Shown one piece after another: positions 12,413-23,060 of a stretch of 64,000 bases of DNA. The notes beneath the pieces are model-generated. The model saw only the letters and a program-made list of their open reading frames with translations, was not told the origin of the DNA and did no database searches. The first letter of the stretch is position 1; every line of letters starts with the position of its first letter. A program made the translations under genes and the position numbers. The stretch lies in NCBI GenBank assembly GCA_963920765.1, contig OY987243.1:2108001-2172000 (forward strand), read 5' to 3'. This stretch comes from Ulota crispa (taxonomy: Eukaryota; Streptophyta; Bryopsida; Orthotrichales; Orthotrichaceae).

Positions 12413-13306
12413 TATATCAACAAGTATTTAAGTAAACCTCAAAAAATCTTAAAAAGTCATTACAGTATCTCAACTTTCATGGATCCTGTTGGTAAGTTGA
12501 ACAGGTGTTTCAACAAGTTTAAGGACACATTTTTGGGTGCTGTATGAATAATTTATGCCTTTTCAAAATGTTGATTATAAATATGTATTTAGACCATATC
12601 CTATTTAGGCAACAATTTACTAGATTTGCTTTTGAACAAGTTATCACATTTAAGGTGTAGATACCTTTGATAGAAAAGTTCTAAATGTGTCGTTCCATGA
12701 GAATTTCTTCCACGGTGAAATCCACTTGCAAAAGTAGTGTGAACATTGCAATAAAATCTACTTCATTTGCATTAGCCCTTGTGTACTCAAGTTAAGCATA
12801 GAAAGCACAGCCAAAAACCAAGAACTAAATATTGTAACTTTCAAAATATAATTCAACTATTTTTACACGTAAAACAACGATTCTTCTTTCTGTCAATACA
12901 TGTTGTTTCCTACTATGAAACTTTTTCCATGAATTATTTCAACTCCAATAGGTACAAAAGTAATCACTTTTTTTTACCGCTTTTAGTCATTTGGGCACTT
13001 GGAGAGGTGCAACAATGCATGCAAAACCGCCTGAACGCCTCCAAAACACGCCATGAATAAGTGCAATATTTGGGCTTAGGCACCATCAAATTCTCTACAA
13101 ATCAAGAAGCAAATCCTTAAATGGCCAAAGGGCCCAACAACTTCTCTAAATCCTACATTTTCTCTTCCAAATATGGTTTTATGACTTCCCTGTTGCTCTT
13201 GCACTTCCTTGTAAGCGTTGCACACTTCGAGACTTACGACTGGTTGAAATTTAGTTTAGGGAGAGGTAAGATAATCAAGTGACTCACCCTCTAAGGTAGG
13301 GGGCTC

Positions 13307-13436
13307 CACTATAAGGAAATCATGGTTGAATTTACAAAGAGTTGACTAAGATTGTGACCTAATTTATAATATATTGTAAATTAGGTCACAATCTTTGTCA
13401 ACTTTTTGTAAATTTGACCATGGCTTCCTTGTAGTG
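13307..13436. mobile_element. CACTA-type palindromic MITE 1 (130 bp)
   Basis: It begins CACTATAAGGAAATCATGG and ends with the inverse of CACTACAAGGAAGCCATGG. It is flanked by a 3-bp duplication CTC (304-306 and 437-439 of 13,000). CACTA ends plus a 3-bp duplication are the marks of the CACTA (CMC/EnSpm) superfamily. Nearly the whole length folds back with arms of about 60 bp around a short AT loop. It is inserted in the left arm of the surrounding foldback element. Confidence 0.8.
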
Positions 13437-13536
13437 CTCAAATTTTGACCATGTTCTAATTGCATTTCTTCTTGAGGATTAAGTGACATGTTTTTTCAAA
13501 TTTTTATTAGTATTATTGATGGGTTAGGTTGGCTTA

Positions 13537-13656
13537 CACTAGAACAAAATGGGCATTTTATGATTTTGAGTTGTGATTGTTGTGAGTCATTTATGATTCT
13601 AAATGACTCATAACAATCCTAGCTCGGAGTTATAAAATGCCCATTGTGTTATAGTG
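13537..13656. mobile_element. CACTA-type palindromic MITE 2 (120 bp)
   Basis: The ends are CACTAGAACAAAATGGGC and, inverted, CACTATAACACAATGGGC. The flanks are TTA on both sides (13534-13536 and 13657-13659), a 3-bp duplication as expected for CACTA elements. The two arms (containing GAGTCATTTA and TAAATGACTC) meet at a loop of a few bases. It sits in the central loop of the outer foldback element. Confidence 0.8.
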
Positions 13657-13718
13657 TTACCAACCATCTAAGCCTACCTAATTCATTAATAATAGTAATA
13701 GATATTTGGAAATTTTTT

Positions 13719-14022
13719 ATGGATACCCTTGAAGTTTGTCATATTTATATAGAAATCCTTGGTTTCTCAAAAATTGCATAAATAAATATCTTTGGACCAT
13801 AATTTTTAGGTGTTTGTTTTGTTATGCAAGCTACTTCCTTCATGACCAATGTTGAGGCAATAAGTGCAATAGAACAAAAAAGAAGTAGCGTACACACAAG
13901 GGAGAAAGAAGTGACATGCACTATAAAACAAATGCCTGAAAATAATAGTGCAAGGGTATTCGTGCATTTTCTGAAAAACCAAGGGTATCCATGCAAATAG
14001 GACAAACTTCATGGGTATCCAT
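13719..14022. mobile_element. ATGGATACCC-ended element with long inverted ends (304 bp)
   Basis: The left end starts ATGGATACCCTTGAAGTTTG and the inverted right end starts ATGGATACCCATGAAGTTTG. Similarity continues for about 75 bp (shared TCCTTGGTTT/CCCTTGGTTT). AT-rich flanks (AAATTTTTT and AAAATTTT) could be an 8-9-bp target duplication, which would suit Mutator-like or hAT elements, but homopolymers make this unsure. It interrupts the right arm of the outer foldback. Confidence 0.65.
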
Positions 14023-14093
14023 AAAATTTTCCCTACATGTCACTCAGTCCGGAATGCAATTAGAACATGGTCGGAATCAAGCCTCCTACCTTA

Positions 14094-15832
14094 GGAACAA
14101 AAAAAGAAAAGAAAATTAAGCTTGGGCATTTTCTTGCACTTCTTGCGTCGTCGAAGTACCTACGAGGACAGAGAAGAAAGAGAGAAAAGATAAGCACTTC
14201 AGGGAAAGAGAGGATGAGATCGTCCGTTTCAGGAGGGCTGGATTGAAGCCAGATCGACCAGGTTAAGTTAAGTTAAGTTTTAGTACAATTCCGCTGCTAG
14301 AATGGGAGTTCTAAAGGTGCCAGTTGGGTTGTCTCTGCCTCTGAGGACCTTCGACGGCTGCGGCGATGATGTGTAGTCCTTCGCGCATGCGTCCCGAGAC
14401 AGAAGCCACTGCCTCTCTGCTACCAGACCTCCGTCCAATCTCTCACGGAGACTGTGGCAACACTATTCAAGACATTTGGATATTTTCCACCCCGAATCTC
14501 TTGGACTGCGTTGGTTGGTACGTGGGGGAAGCACCGGAGAAGAAAAACGAGAAAAAGTCACCATTGCTAATTCCTAGTGTGCAGGAGCAGTCCGGACCGA
14601 TTTCTATTAGAAAGCTCTCGCCATAGCTAGAATTAGTTTACACCCGGGGTTTACAGAAAATATTAGTACCGACGCAGGCTGCTTCCGATGCAAGTAATCT
14701 AAACCTGTTGAGCGAGTACGAGGTGATCACTCGGACATAGCGGTGGTAGTAGATGTTCGGAGAGGAGTCTCCGGCGTTGTACGCTGCTGTATGGAGCCAG
14801 ACAGCGACATTGTGTGCGAGAACCACTTGATTGGGTTGATGGACAGTCAATAGCTAGCTAGAGCCTCCAGGTACGTTCGATCTCTTGGCATGACTAGATT
14901 GATTTTGCACCAGTGGATTTGTTCAATTTAAAGGGAGCAAGTCTTGCTAGGTTACGTTCTTGACTGGTAGGTTGCTGTGAAGCCAATTCGCAGCCAGACT
15001 GGCTTCGTCTGCGAGTATGTGCCTTTATTATCGGAACTATTTCGATGATGAATAGTGCCTGTGAATGACCCACCTGCTCAGGAGTCGGATCTTAGCGACT
15101 CGGGATGCTAGTTCAAGAGACCGTTAACATGCATGCTAGTTGAGGGGATCGCCTTTTATCACTCGGCACAGTCTCAACGCTCGCTAACTTGTTTCTCTTG
15201 TTTTTCCTTGCTCGGGTTCAATCTGTGATTCTGTCGTTATCAAGTATATGTGTTCGTGCAGTGCAAAAGTTTCTACGGAAATTATTCTTCTACAACGAGC
15301 ATACGTATTTTCTCTTACCAATACTAGCTAGTGCCTTGCAAAAGTTTGCGGGTGTGTCAGTGCACCTAGTACCGAGTCGACGTTTCGGCTCCAGTCTTGT
15401 CAATGCAGAAGTTTGGTATGGCATGGTAGGTTAAAGGTCTTTAATTAAATTACATGTTGGAGTACTGCCAAGCACAATCTCAAGAGTGGTTAGAGCTTTA
15501 CTGAGAGAACGAACTAGTCGGAGGTTCTGGAATGTGTACCCGCAGTGCCGACATGGCCAAATTCTAGGCTAACTTGGTTGTAAATTATCAGATTTCAGGT
15601 AGTTGACAACGATCAACGCTACCTTGAAACTTTCAGAGATGGATACTGGTTGTTCAATGGTCGGCAGTCACAGGGCGCTCTGAATAGAATGCAAGAGATT
15701 GGGTTTGGAAGCATTTGAAGCAAGATATTACCCAGTTACCAGAGCGATGCGAGCCAAGTTTCAAGATAGTAGAAAGCTTAGCCTATGCATGGTTACGGGT
15801 TTCGACACCAATTGTGAGGACCGAGCTATATA
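14094..15832 (+). other. Probable promoter and long 5' leader of the B3 gene
   Basis: Composition changes sharply at about 14100 from AT-rich repeat to balanced, non-repetitive sequence that runs into the B3 coding exon. A GA-rich stretch lies at 14165-14215. Small upstream frames occur (for example 14366-14626), which could act as upstream ORFs if transcribed. The transcription start and any leader introns cannot be placed from sequence alone. Confidence 0.4.
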
Positions 15833-17932
15833 ATGGACTTGGTATACTTCCAAGAATCTGAGCCCAGTAGTTTAGAATTGCCTTATATGGATGCGTTTAC
15901 CCCCTTGAATCCATCACCATTTTTGGGTGCAACCACCGACCACTATCATTCTTTCTTCGGCGGCTCTTACGAAGGGTTTGCCCCAGAGGATCCCTGTAGC
16001 GTCAGTTGCGTGACAGCTGTGACAAGTGAAACGTCATCCATGTCACAGGCTCTAGAGCTGCTCTCGATTTGTAAAGGCGCAGAGCCTCCGTCCACCTGGG
16101 AGAGGCAACCACTGGTAGAGAATATATCCGAGGAGCCACTTCATCAACTGCCAGGATGGACCACCGAGCACGAGGACCACCCAATGGAAGGTTGGCTACA
16201 GACTAGTATTAATTCCAGGTGCACGCCACAGCAACAACAGGCCGGAAGCTTGTCTAATCCGAAGCTGGAGGTGCATCATATAGAGCCATGGAACATGATG
16301 GACATCCCTGCAGGCTCGTGCAGTTCCTCCACACTGGACATTCCTTCTCCAGTGAACCAATTGCCTCATTTAGGGGTTGTGCGCACGGAAATGGCTCAAC
16401 CGACCAGTCCATTGCAAAGTAGCGATAGTTCAAATGAGGTGGCGTATGCTATGAAACAAGCTGTTGCTCGCAAGAACCGGGGTTTATTGCGGCAGAAGTC
16501 GGCATCACTCCAGAGGGATGGTTCTACATCTACTACTTTAAATGTAATAGATGTTAATGCAGGTTCGGTCGCACCGCGGGTCTTGAAGAAGAGGCATTCG
16601 TCTAAAATTCAACGCGAGTTTTTCATGTGTAATCATGTGCAGGTATTGTAGTATTCACCTTCCCTGACTTACCTGTTAGTGTTATAATGAACTCTTGGTG
16701 AGCAATAGAGTTTGGAGCAATTATAGAGCTTGGATCCAGGAGTATGTACCTGTTCAATCCTGGACTGTGCATGATGCAGTAGTACTTGGAAACGGTATCC
16801 AGTGTGATAATATATAACTAGCTACTGTGGCACTAAAATACCAGACAGGTCTAGTTAAATTGCTCATCATCAAAATTGGACGTACTGACCGCAGGGTCAC
16901 AATGTGGATCTGCGATTTCTTCTTCATAAAGTGTTACAACCAAGTGACGTCAATAATCTGGGCAGGATAGTAATCTCCAAGGTGAGCCAGCTGAGCCCTC
17001 ATTCTAGTACAACACTTGTTTGCTGTCTTTCCATGAGAATATTGAGGAGAGTGCTAACTTACTTCTGTGTGAATATTCAGAGAGAGGCCGAGACTCATTT
17101 GCCATATCTCCCCACAAAGGAGGGGATTTTTATTACAATGAAAGATTTCGACACAGGAGAGCAATGGACCTTTCGCTATAGGTGAGAGCACTCAATCGTC
17201 AATGACATGTTTAATCAAATGGCAGAACTTCAAGGGTTTGGCACTTTTCTGGCCGTCTGGAGTGAGCTTTATGCGCTTGAATGTTGCAATTCTGGCGCTC
17301 TGAGACTTGCGTCAGTTCAACCAACATGATCATACCCAGAACACATTACACTTATTTCAAATATTTCTTTGATACATCAAATTGATCTGATTGAGTACTG
17401 ACCTGCTAACTCTCTGGTTGGAAATAACAAACAATGTGGGTTTGTTAGGTTTTGGCCCAACAGCAGGAGTCGCATGTACTTGTTAGAACACACAGGTAAT
17501 TAATTCTTGTTCTATCTTCATGCTTTCTGCTCAGCATGTTCCTGTATAGCTTTCACGAGAATTATGTATTTTTCATTTGCTGGGGCTCATCGTCAAATGC
17601 ATTGACCATCCTATTGCTACAGGGGGTTTTGTTAGGGCTCATCGTTTGAAGAAAGGAGACATACTCGTCCTCTGGAGAAGCATTACACTGGGCACCTTTG
17701 TAAGTTCCATGTGCTGGAACATGTTAGTAGTTCTTCAGTCTATTCTAGTGAACCGGTACCTGTATCTCGAATCTCTTTTCATTTGCGCTTGTGTTGGATG
17801 AGGGAGTTATGAATTATACCAAGAGTTTTATTTGAACCCCGATTTGAACAGGTAATTCGAGGCATGGAGGCGCTTCCGTGTTGGCGTGCAAACAACTGCA
17901 ACAAGCAGTACATCGAGTCAGGACCGAGATGA
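15833..17932 (+). CDS. B3-domain transcription factor, ABI3/FUS3/LEC2 (LAFL) type
   Basis: Proposed exons are 15833-16642, 16895-16981, 17081-17181, 17449-17495, 17623-17699 and 17852-17932, all with GT-AG borders and consistent phase, giving 400 aa. Residues 1-207 are Ser/Pro/acidic and match no domain I know. A basic patch (208-222, containing ARKNRGLLRQ) loosely resembles the B2 region of ABI3, and a second (251-259, KKRHSSK) looks like a nuclear signal. Residues about 275-380 form a B3 domain: LRFLLHKVLQPSDVNNLGRI, EAETHLP, FWPNSRSRMYLLEHTG and GDILVLW. Intron positions inside B3 match those I recall for ABI3 and FUS3. LAFL B3 proteins bind RY (CATGCA) elements and control embryo or desiccation programmes. 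The length is closer to FUS3/LEC2 than to the 650-750 aa usual for ABI3, and no A1 or B1 region is evident. B3 residues such as EAETHLP favour ABI3 affinity. The C-terminus is uncertain because an alternative acceptor at 17861 changes the tail. Confidence 0.85.
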
Positions 17933-18152
17933 AGTACTTTTCAACATCAAGGGTGTACAGGGCAAAGGAAGGCGATCACTAAGAGAAACCAGAAGTTAGT
18001 AGAGGTCGACACGGCCCCATCATTACCGGTACTCAAAAATACTTCGTACAAAATCTACAACATTGCTGTGGTCTATGCTATCAACTAATTAGAGGGATAC
18101 GTTTTAGGCAACATCAATCAGGCTTTCATTGCTTTCTTTTTCGTATTTGCAG

Positions 18153-18336
18153 TTCGTTAGAGGCAGGGCTTTGCAAATTCGACGCTGAGCAGCAAGTTAT
18201 CCATGCAAGCATGGAGCTTGAACACGGTAACATGGAGATGACGATTCCTATCCTCGTGGATTTCGACTGGGACCAAGTGGGACCCGACCGACCTCTGATC
18301 GTGCTGCTGCATACTCGTGTGTTGATTATACTATGA
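18153..18336 (+). other. Possible alternative last exon of the B3 gene
   Basis: A good acceptor (TATTTGCAG ending at 18152) precedes a 60-codon open frame that ends TGA at 18334-18336. The frame is acidic and non-repetitive (GNMEMTIPILVDFDWDQVG) and would need a phase-2 donor. I could not find a matching donor in the preceding exon, so this may be 3' UTR sequence or an exon of a minor transcript. The region further on to about 18800 shows no gene. Confidence 0.3.
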
Positions 18337-18803
18337 AATCTCATTGTAAATAGCTATGGCAATGTTGAGACCACGGCACTGGGGTACTAGTCTACAGCCA
18401 GCTACAATAGGAACTGGCAAATTGCTACCAAAAAGCTGGTTATAATTACACACGGGTTTCAGCCTCAGGGAACAGTTTGCTTAGAGTTTTTGAGGTGATC
18501 GTTGTAAAGGTTGATTGTGGTGCATAATAATGCTTTGTGGATTTGCTCGACATTGGTTGCTTGAGATAGGGACTCTTTGGCGATTTTTTTTGGGATTAGT
18601 TGCATACTGGCATGTACTTCACTGCAAGAGATCCATGAACTAACGGATTCCTTAAACTTTCCTTATGGTGTTCAAAATCTAGTACAGTACTACATAATGT
18701 GTAGCATTTGGAGTGTGAATGCCTTTTAGGGTAGTATGGGGTCATGTCCCCGGACCTGCCAGAGGTAGTTTCATACTTTCATTAGTAATGAAAATTTGTG
18801 AAC

Positions 18804-19055
18804 ACACGTTATTCGTTAAATTGGGAAAAGTAATACATTTTGAGACTTTCAAGGTTTTAGGTAATCACTAAATCTGAGTTCACAATGTTTTTTTTTTTTG
18901 TACATGTGTCCTCACCTGAGAGAAAGAATTTGTGGGGGAAAAAATCTCAGTGACTCAGACTGAATTTGATACCTTTGAATCTGGTTTAAGGTAACGGATT
19001 TAAGGTGGAGTACAAAATGGTACCTCAGTTTTTCCCAATTTAATGAATAACGCGT
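18804..19055. mobile_element. ACGCC/ACGCG-ended MITE, copy 1
   Basis: The ends are ACACGTTATTCGTTAAATTG and, inverted, ACGCGTTATTCATTAAATTG. The interior shares GATACCTTTGAATCTGGTTT and the phrase CTCAGTGACTCA with the copies at 22174, 57181 and 57618. It is non-coding. Confidence 0.65.
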
Positions 19056-19359
19056 TTGAAGTGTTGTGCCAGAGTGATATAGTGAAAAACACCGGACCCC
19101 AAAGTTTAGCACTTGGAGATGAGGGAAAGTTTTAGGGATTTGATCATTGTACTGAGAAAAATCAGTTATTGCTGAACTGTAGTAATATATTAGAGTTCGG
19201 GCAATTTCCAAATCTTGTATTAAGTGAAAAAACAAGGGTATGATTTTCTTAAAATAAATAACAAGAGTATACTTAATTACTTTCATAAAGCCTTTGACAT
19301 TAGTGCTATAAACTTATGAGAATTTTAAGATGTTTTTTTATTCTACTAGATTTCAACAA

Positions 19360-19489
19360 ACGCCGTATTTGTTAATTTGGGAAAAAATCTTGATTTTGGG
19401 AGTTTAAGGTGACTACCTTAAACCAAGCTCTAGGTGTGAGGTGAGTACAACTTGCAAATTTGGTTTTCCCAATTTAATGAATATGGGAT
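19360..19489. mobile_element. ACGCC-ended MITE, copy 2 (short, internally deleted)
   Basis: It starts ACGCCGTATTTGTTAATTTG and ends CCCAATTTAATGAATATGG, about 130 bp. CAACAA stands directly on both sides and may be part of a target duplication. The centre keeps the motif AAGGTGACTACCTT but lacks the rest of the family interior. Confidence 0.55.
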
Positions 19490-19585
19490 CAACAAATCCT
19501 GTCGCAAATAAATGGAGGTTGTATGATGACTAACAAAAATTCAAAAGTGTGAGGCCAAACTTGCAAGAACTGATGTTAACCTTAA

Positions 19586-20499
19586 CCCCTAAAGGACCAA
19601 TCAAATTTTTCACCAAAAACTCTTCAAAAGTGCCATTTTAAGAGCATCAACCAAATTTGAAAACAAAAACATTTTTATGCATATGTGACCATAGGATCTT
19701 GTAGAACAATGGTTTTAGAAGATGTGGAAAAAAATCAAAGTTTTCCATTGCGTGGATTGGAAGTTAGAATGGTTTGAATATTCAAAAATGTCTTGTGCAA
19801 AACCGGGCAGCTACCCTTCAGAAGGTGAAATTCCTAAGGAAAAAAGCCCATGTGGGTGGTGCGTCTCTAACTTCCTTATACCACCTAAGTAAGTACATGC
19901 CAAAAAAGTTTCAAATCATTTAGAGTTGTATAACATATGGAAAAAAATTAGTAAGTAAAAAGAAGTAGAGAATAATTCAAAACACTAAATTGTTAAGAAT
20001 TAAATTATGGAAATGAAAAACTGCAATCCCAATGGTCATAATGTTGTCATAAACAATCTTCATCCTTTGGTTTTGTTTTTTTATCCAAAATATTGAAAAT
20101 TGAGTAAAACAAAGGACTTCACAGTTTATTTTGGAGTAGAGAATCCATAACTGCCCGCAAACAAAAACTCCTCATAACTTTCAACTCGTTGATCCAAATG
20201 GAATGATTCAAAGCTTCCTACATTCACATAAATCTCCTAAACCAATTTGAAACTTTTGTTTCTGAAAAAAACGATTTTTAAAAATCTGCCCAGGTTGCCC
20301 GCCGAATGTAAAAAACAACATATTAGGCCATGACTTTTTACTCATAATTCCAAATGTCATGAAGTTTAGTGCACATGAAAGATAAACCTTGTCCCCACAT
20401 TCTATTAAAATTTCAGCCTAAAATATGAAAAGCTCTGATCACAAGTACCTGCCCAAAATTGCTATGTTTCTCTCAAAAGGGGGTCTGGTCCATTAGGGG
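19586..20499. mobile_element. CCCCTAAAGGACC-type MITE, copy 2 (reverse orientation, 914 bp)
   Basis: It has TTAA on both sides (19582-19585 and 20500-20503). It is the reverse complement of the element at 9436-10348 over its whole length and within one base of its size. The bases after its right TTAA again read CCCCTAG, which may be the truncated start of another such element. Confidence 0.8.
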
Positions 20500-20503
20500 T
20501 TAA

Positions 20504-22169
20504 CCCCTAGATTCTTGAAGCCACCCGAGCCAAAACGAGAGAAGGAAAAGGAATGATTGCTTGACAGATGGGCTAATCAGAACTACAAGTGTCATGGTGT
20601 GGAAAAATACCAATGTGTTATAAGGCTGACGTCAGCAGCATGCAGTATGGGTCCGGAGTTTTATTTGCAACGGTATTCGTGGATGCGTGCATCGGAACCA
20701 CATTGGGTCACTGCCGGCCAGGCCCCGCTCTACAGGGAGCACCTCTTGAATCGATCAAGGGACAACAGTAGTCGTTGCTTTCCTTGATTATTGAACGTTG
20801 GTGTCGTTGAGACTCGCCTGAAGCAACAGCTACGACAGTCGCACGGGACCCCGAGGCTGACAAGGCACCGTAGATTGTATAATTATATCTTCGTGATGAC
20901 AACTACTAGAGTCATGGGTCACTAGGCTAATTTCAAAACCATATCACTAAATATACCTTCAGCATTGAAACATAACTCATATCCCGTTCTCACTTCTCAG
21001 ATGGGACCATCTTTCAGCTCACTGATCTTTCTTACGGCATCCTAGACTCTGAACGATCTGAAATATCTTGCACTTTCTCAAACACCTGTCGAATGGTCAT
21101 TGACTGGAATACACTTGGCGTGCATTCAAACTGTGTCGTGGGATCTTTTTTTTGTTGGGCGTCTTGGCCAAGTGACATGGTTTTCAAATGTTGCGGCATC
21201 TCCGTGCAGGAGCTGGCCAGGTCGGGTCCAGACTTCAGAGCCAATGCTTGAGTTGCTGGGCCCTGGAGCCTATGCGAAGTTCGGTCCCACAGTTTCTTTC
21301 ACGTGGCACAATAGCCTGTGGCTCCGTTTCATTAGTTAGGTCCGAATCTGCCGCCGCAGATTCGCAATTTGTCAGCTCTGATATCATTCTTCTCCGACAG
21401 AATTTCCGTTCCCATTCAGCCCTTCCTCGGCTGTTTTCTATTCCGCTTTGGTTTTACAGAAGGAGTCTACGCCCTACGGGCCACTTTATACTAGGAATCA
21501 ACTCGAGAATCAAGCAATTATATTGGTTTATTTCAAATACATGGTCGTAAAGGCTTTACACACGGAGTCAGTACCAAATCATATGAAAATGACTTAGAGC
21601 ATCCGCACCCGCACCTTTGCACACAATTTGGAGCTCTCGACAGCGGAGCTCTCTAAAGCAGGTGTTCAGGATGCATCCACAAGGGTTTGCTCAAATTTTC
21701 AATGCCCCATCTTTGCCCTCAAGCAGGTACAAGCAGGTTTCATTGTGGGCCTCTTGTTGACCAATCAACAAGTTTCAATTGTCCTTGGTTTGGACACACT
21801 AACACTTCATCAAAATCTAAAAATTTCAATATTTGAGCTACAATTGAGCTAACCTTGGCTTGCATATAGCATTGGCGCATTTGCAACAAGGCATGCCAAT
21901 TAAAGCGGCCATGCCAAGTGCTATTGAGGGCCTATTTAGCGTACAAGGGTGTGGATACTCTTAAGCATACTCAATGCACCCAATAAATAGATACACAATA
22001 AAAAAATTAAAGTTTTTAATGAACAATAAATTGCATAATGAAAATCCAACCATTTGAAGGACATTAAAGAATTTATTGTGAAAACATAAGAAATTTTGGA
22101 TTTGGACATTAGTTGATTAGATGCGTTCCATCACATGTTAACTAACTTTCCAAAAATTGAGAATGATCT
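20504..22169. other. Balanced-GC unassigned region
   Basis: Sequence from about 20530 to 21560 has a higher GC content than the flanking repeats and several overlapping frames of 60-120 codons (for example 21188-21550 on the + strand). None shows a domain I recognise and I could not link them with convincing splice sites. It may be a decayed gene or a non-coding transcript. The rest, to 22169, is AT-rich. Confidence 0.4.
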
Positions 22170-22173
22170 TTAA

Positions 22174-22462
22174 CCCCTAAAACGCCATATTTGTTAATTT
22201 GGGAACTATGTTCAAATTTGGAACTTCTAAAGGTTTAAGGTGATCACCTTAAACCTAGCTCTAGGTTTAAACAATGTTTTTTGGGTAAATGTGCCCCCAC
22301 TTGAGAGGAGGAATTTGCGAGGGGAAAAATCTTAGTGGCTCATATTGAATCTGATACCTTTGAATTTGGTTTAAGGTAACTTTTTGGGTTTAAGGTGAAG
22401 TTCAATTTGGGAACCGCGTTTTCCCAATTTAACAACTATGGTGTTTTAAACCCCCAAGGGGA
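22174..22462. mobile_element. ACGCC-family MITE with TTAA/CCCC outer ends
   Basis: It is flanked by TTAA at 22170-22173 and 22463-22466. The left end runs CCCCTAAAACGCCATATTTG, joining the CCCCTAA-type end to the ACGCCATATT family, and the right side has CCCAATTTAACAACTATGG. Interior motifs match the other ACGCC copies. This copy hints that the ACGCC family is related to the TTAA elements, or is a composite. Confidence 0.65.
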
Positions 22463-23060
22463 TTAAGGGCAAAACATAGATGCATTATAAAATGATACTT
22501 AGGTAACTTTGATGAAGTTTGCTTCAAAAGAGAAAACAAGGATCATGATGTTTAGTAATTTTCCATATAGTCAAACATTCAAAAAAAGTTTTGGATTTTT
22601 ATTTAATGAATTTAGAAGCATTCACCATTTAATATTCACCAAAATTACAAATTTTATTCATAGATTTTAAAATTTGGTATGATTGGTTAAAAACATACAT
22701 TTTATTGTAAACTTCAAAAATGCAATCTTTTCAAAAGAAAGAACACCATTAGTTTCCCAAAATAGTAAATTTTATAACAGTAGCAAATATTGAAGTGTTT
22801 GTTTTTGAAAAATTCTCCTTGATGGAGTTTAACTTGGATTGTCATAATTCAAGTTGGGTTGGAAAGTAGACTTGAATCTCTATATTAAAAATAATAAATT
22901 TTTTTAGAAGTTTTTTTTCATCTTGAGCGGGCCTCAAAAAACAAGCAACAACCATGAAATGGTCAATTAAGCACTTAGGGGTTAAATTAAACCTAAATAA
23001 GACAAACTCTAGTGAGAAGCACATTCAAATACAATAATTGCACGTTGTGCCCTTCAAGGG

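Larger units (their letters stand above)
13292..14093. mobile_element. TAAGGTAGG-ended foldback element carrying three nested insertions
   Basis: The outer ends are TAAGGTAGGGGGCTC and, inverted, TAAGGTAGGAGGCTT. Once the nested elements at 13307-13436, 13537-13656 and 13719-14022 are removed, the left arm (13440-13533) pairs with the right arm (13660-13718 plus 14023-14093). Matching pieces include GACCATGTTCTAATTGCAT and the AGTGACATG blocks. The original element was therefore a hairpin with arms of roughly 110 bp. The end sequence is shared with 31658-32000 and resembles 38712-39111. Confidence 0.75.

Noticed and set aside
22975..22990. Right end of a TTAA element (CACTTAGGGG-TTAA)
   Set aside because: The terminus looks real, but the matching left end could not be located, so limits would be guesswork.
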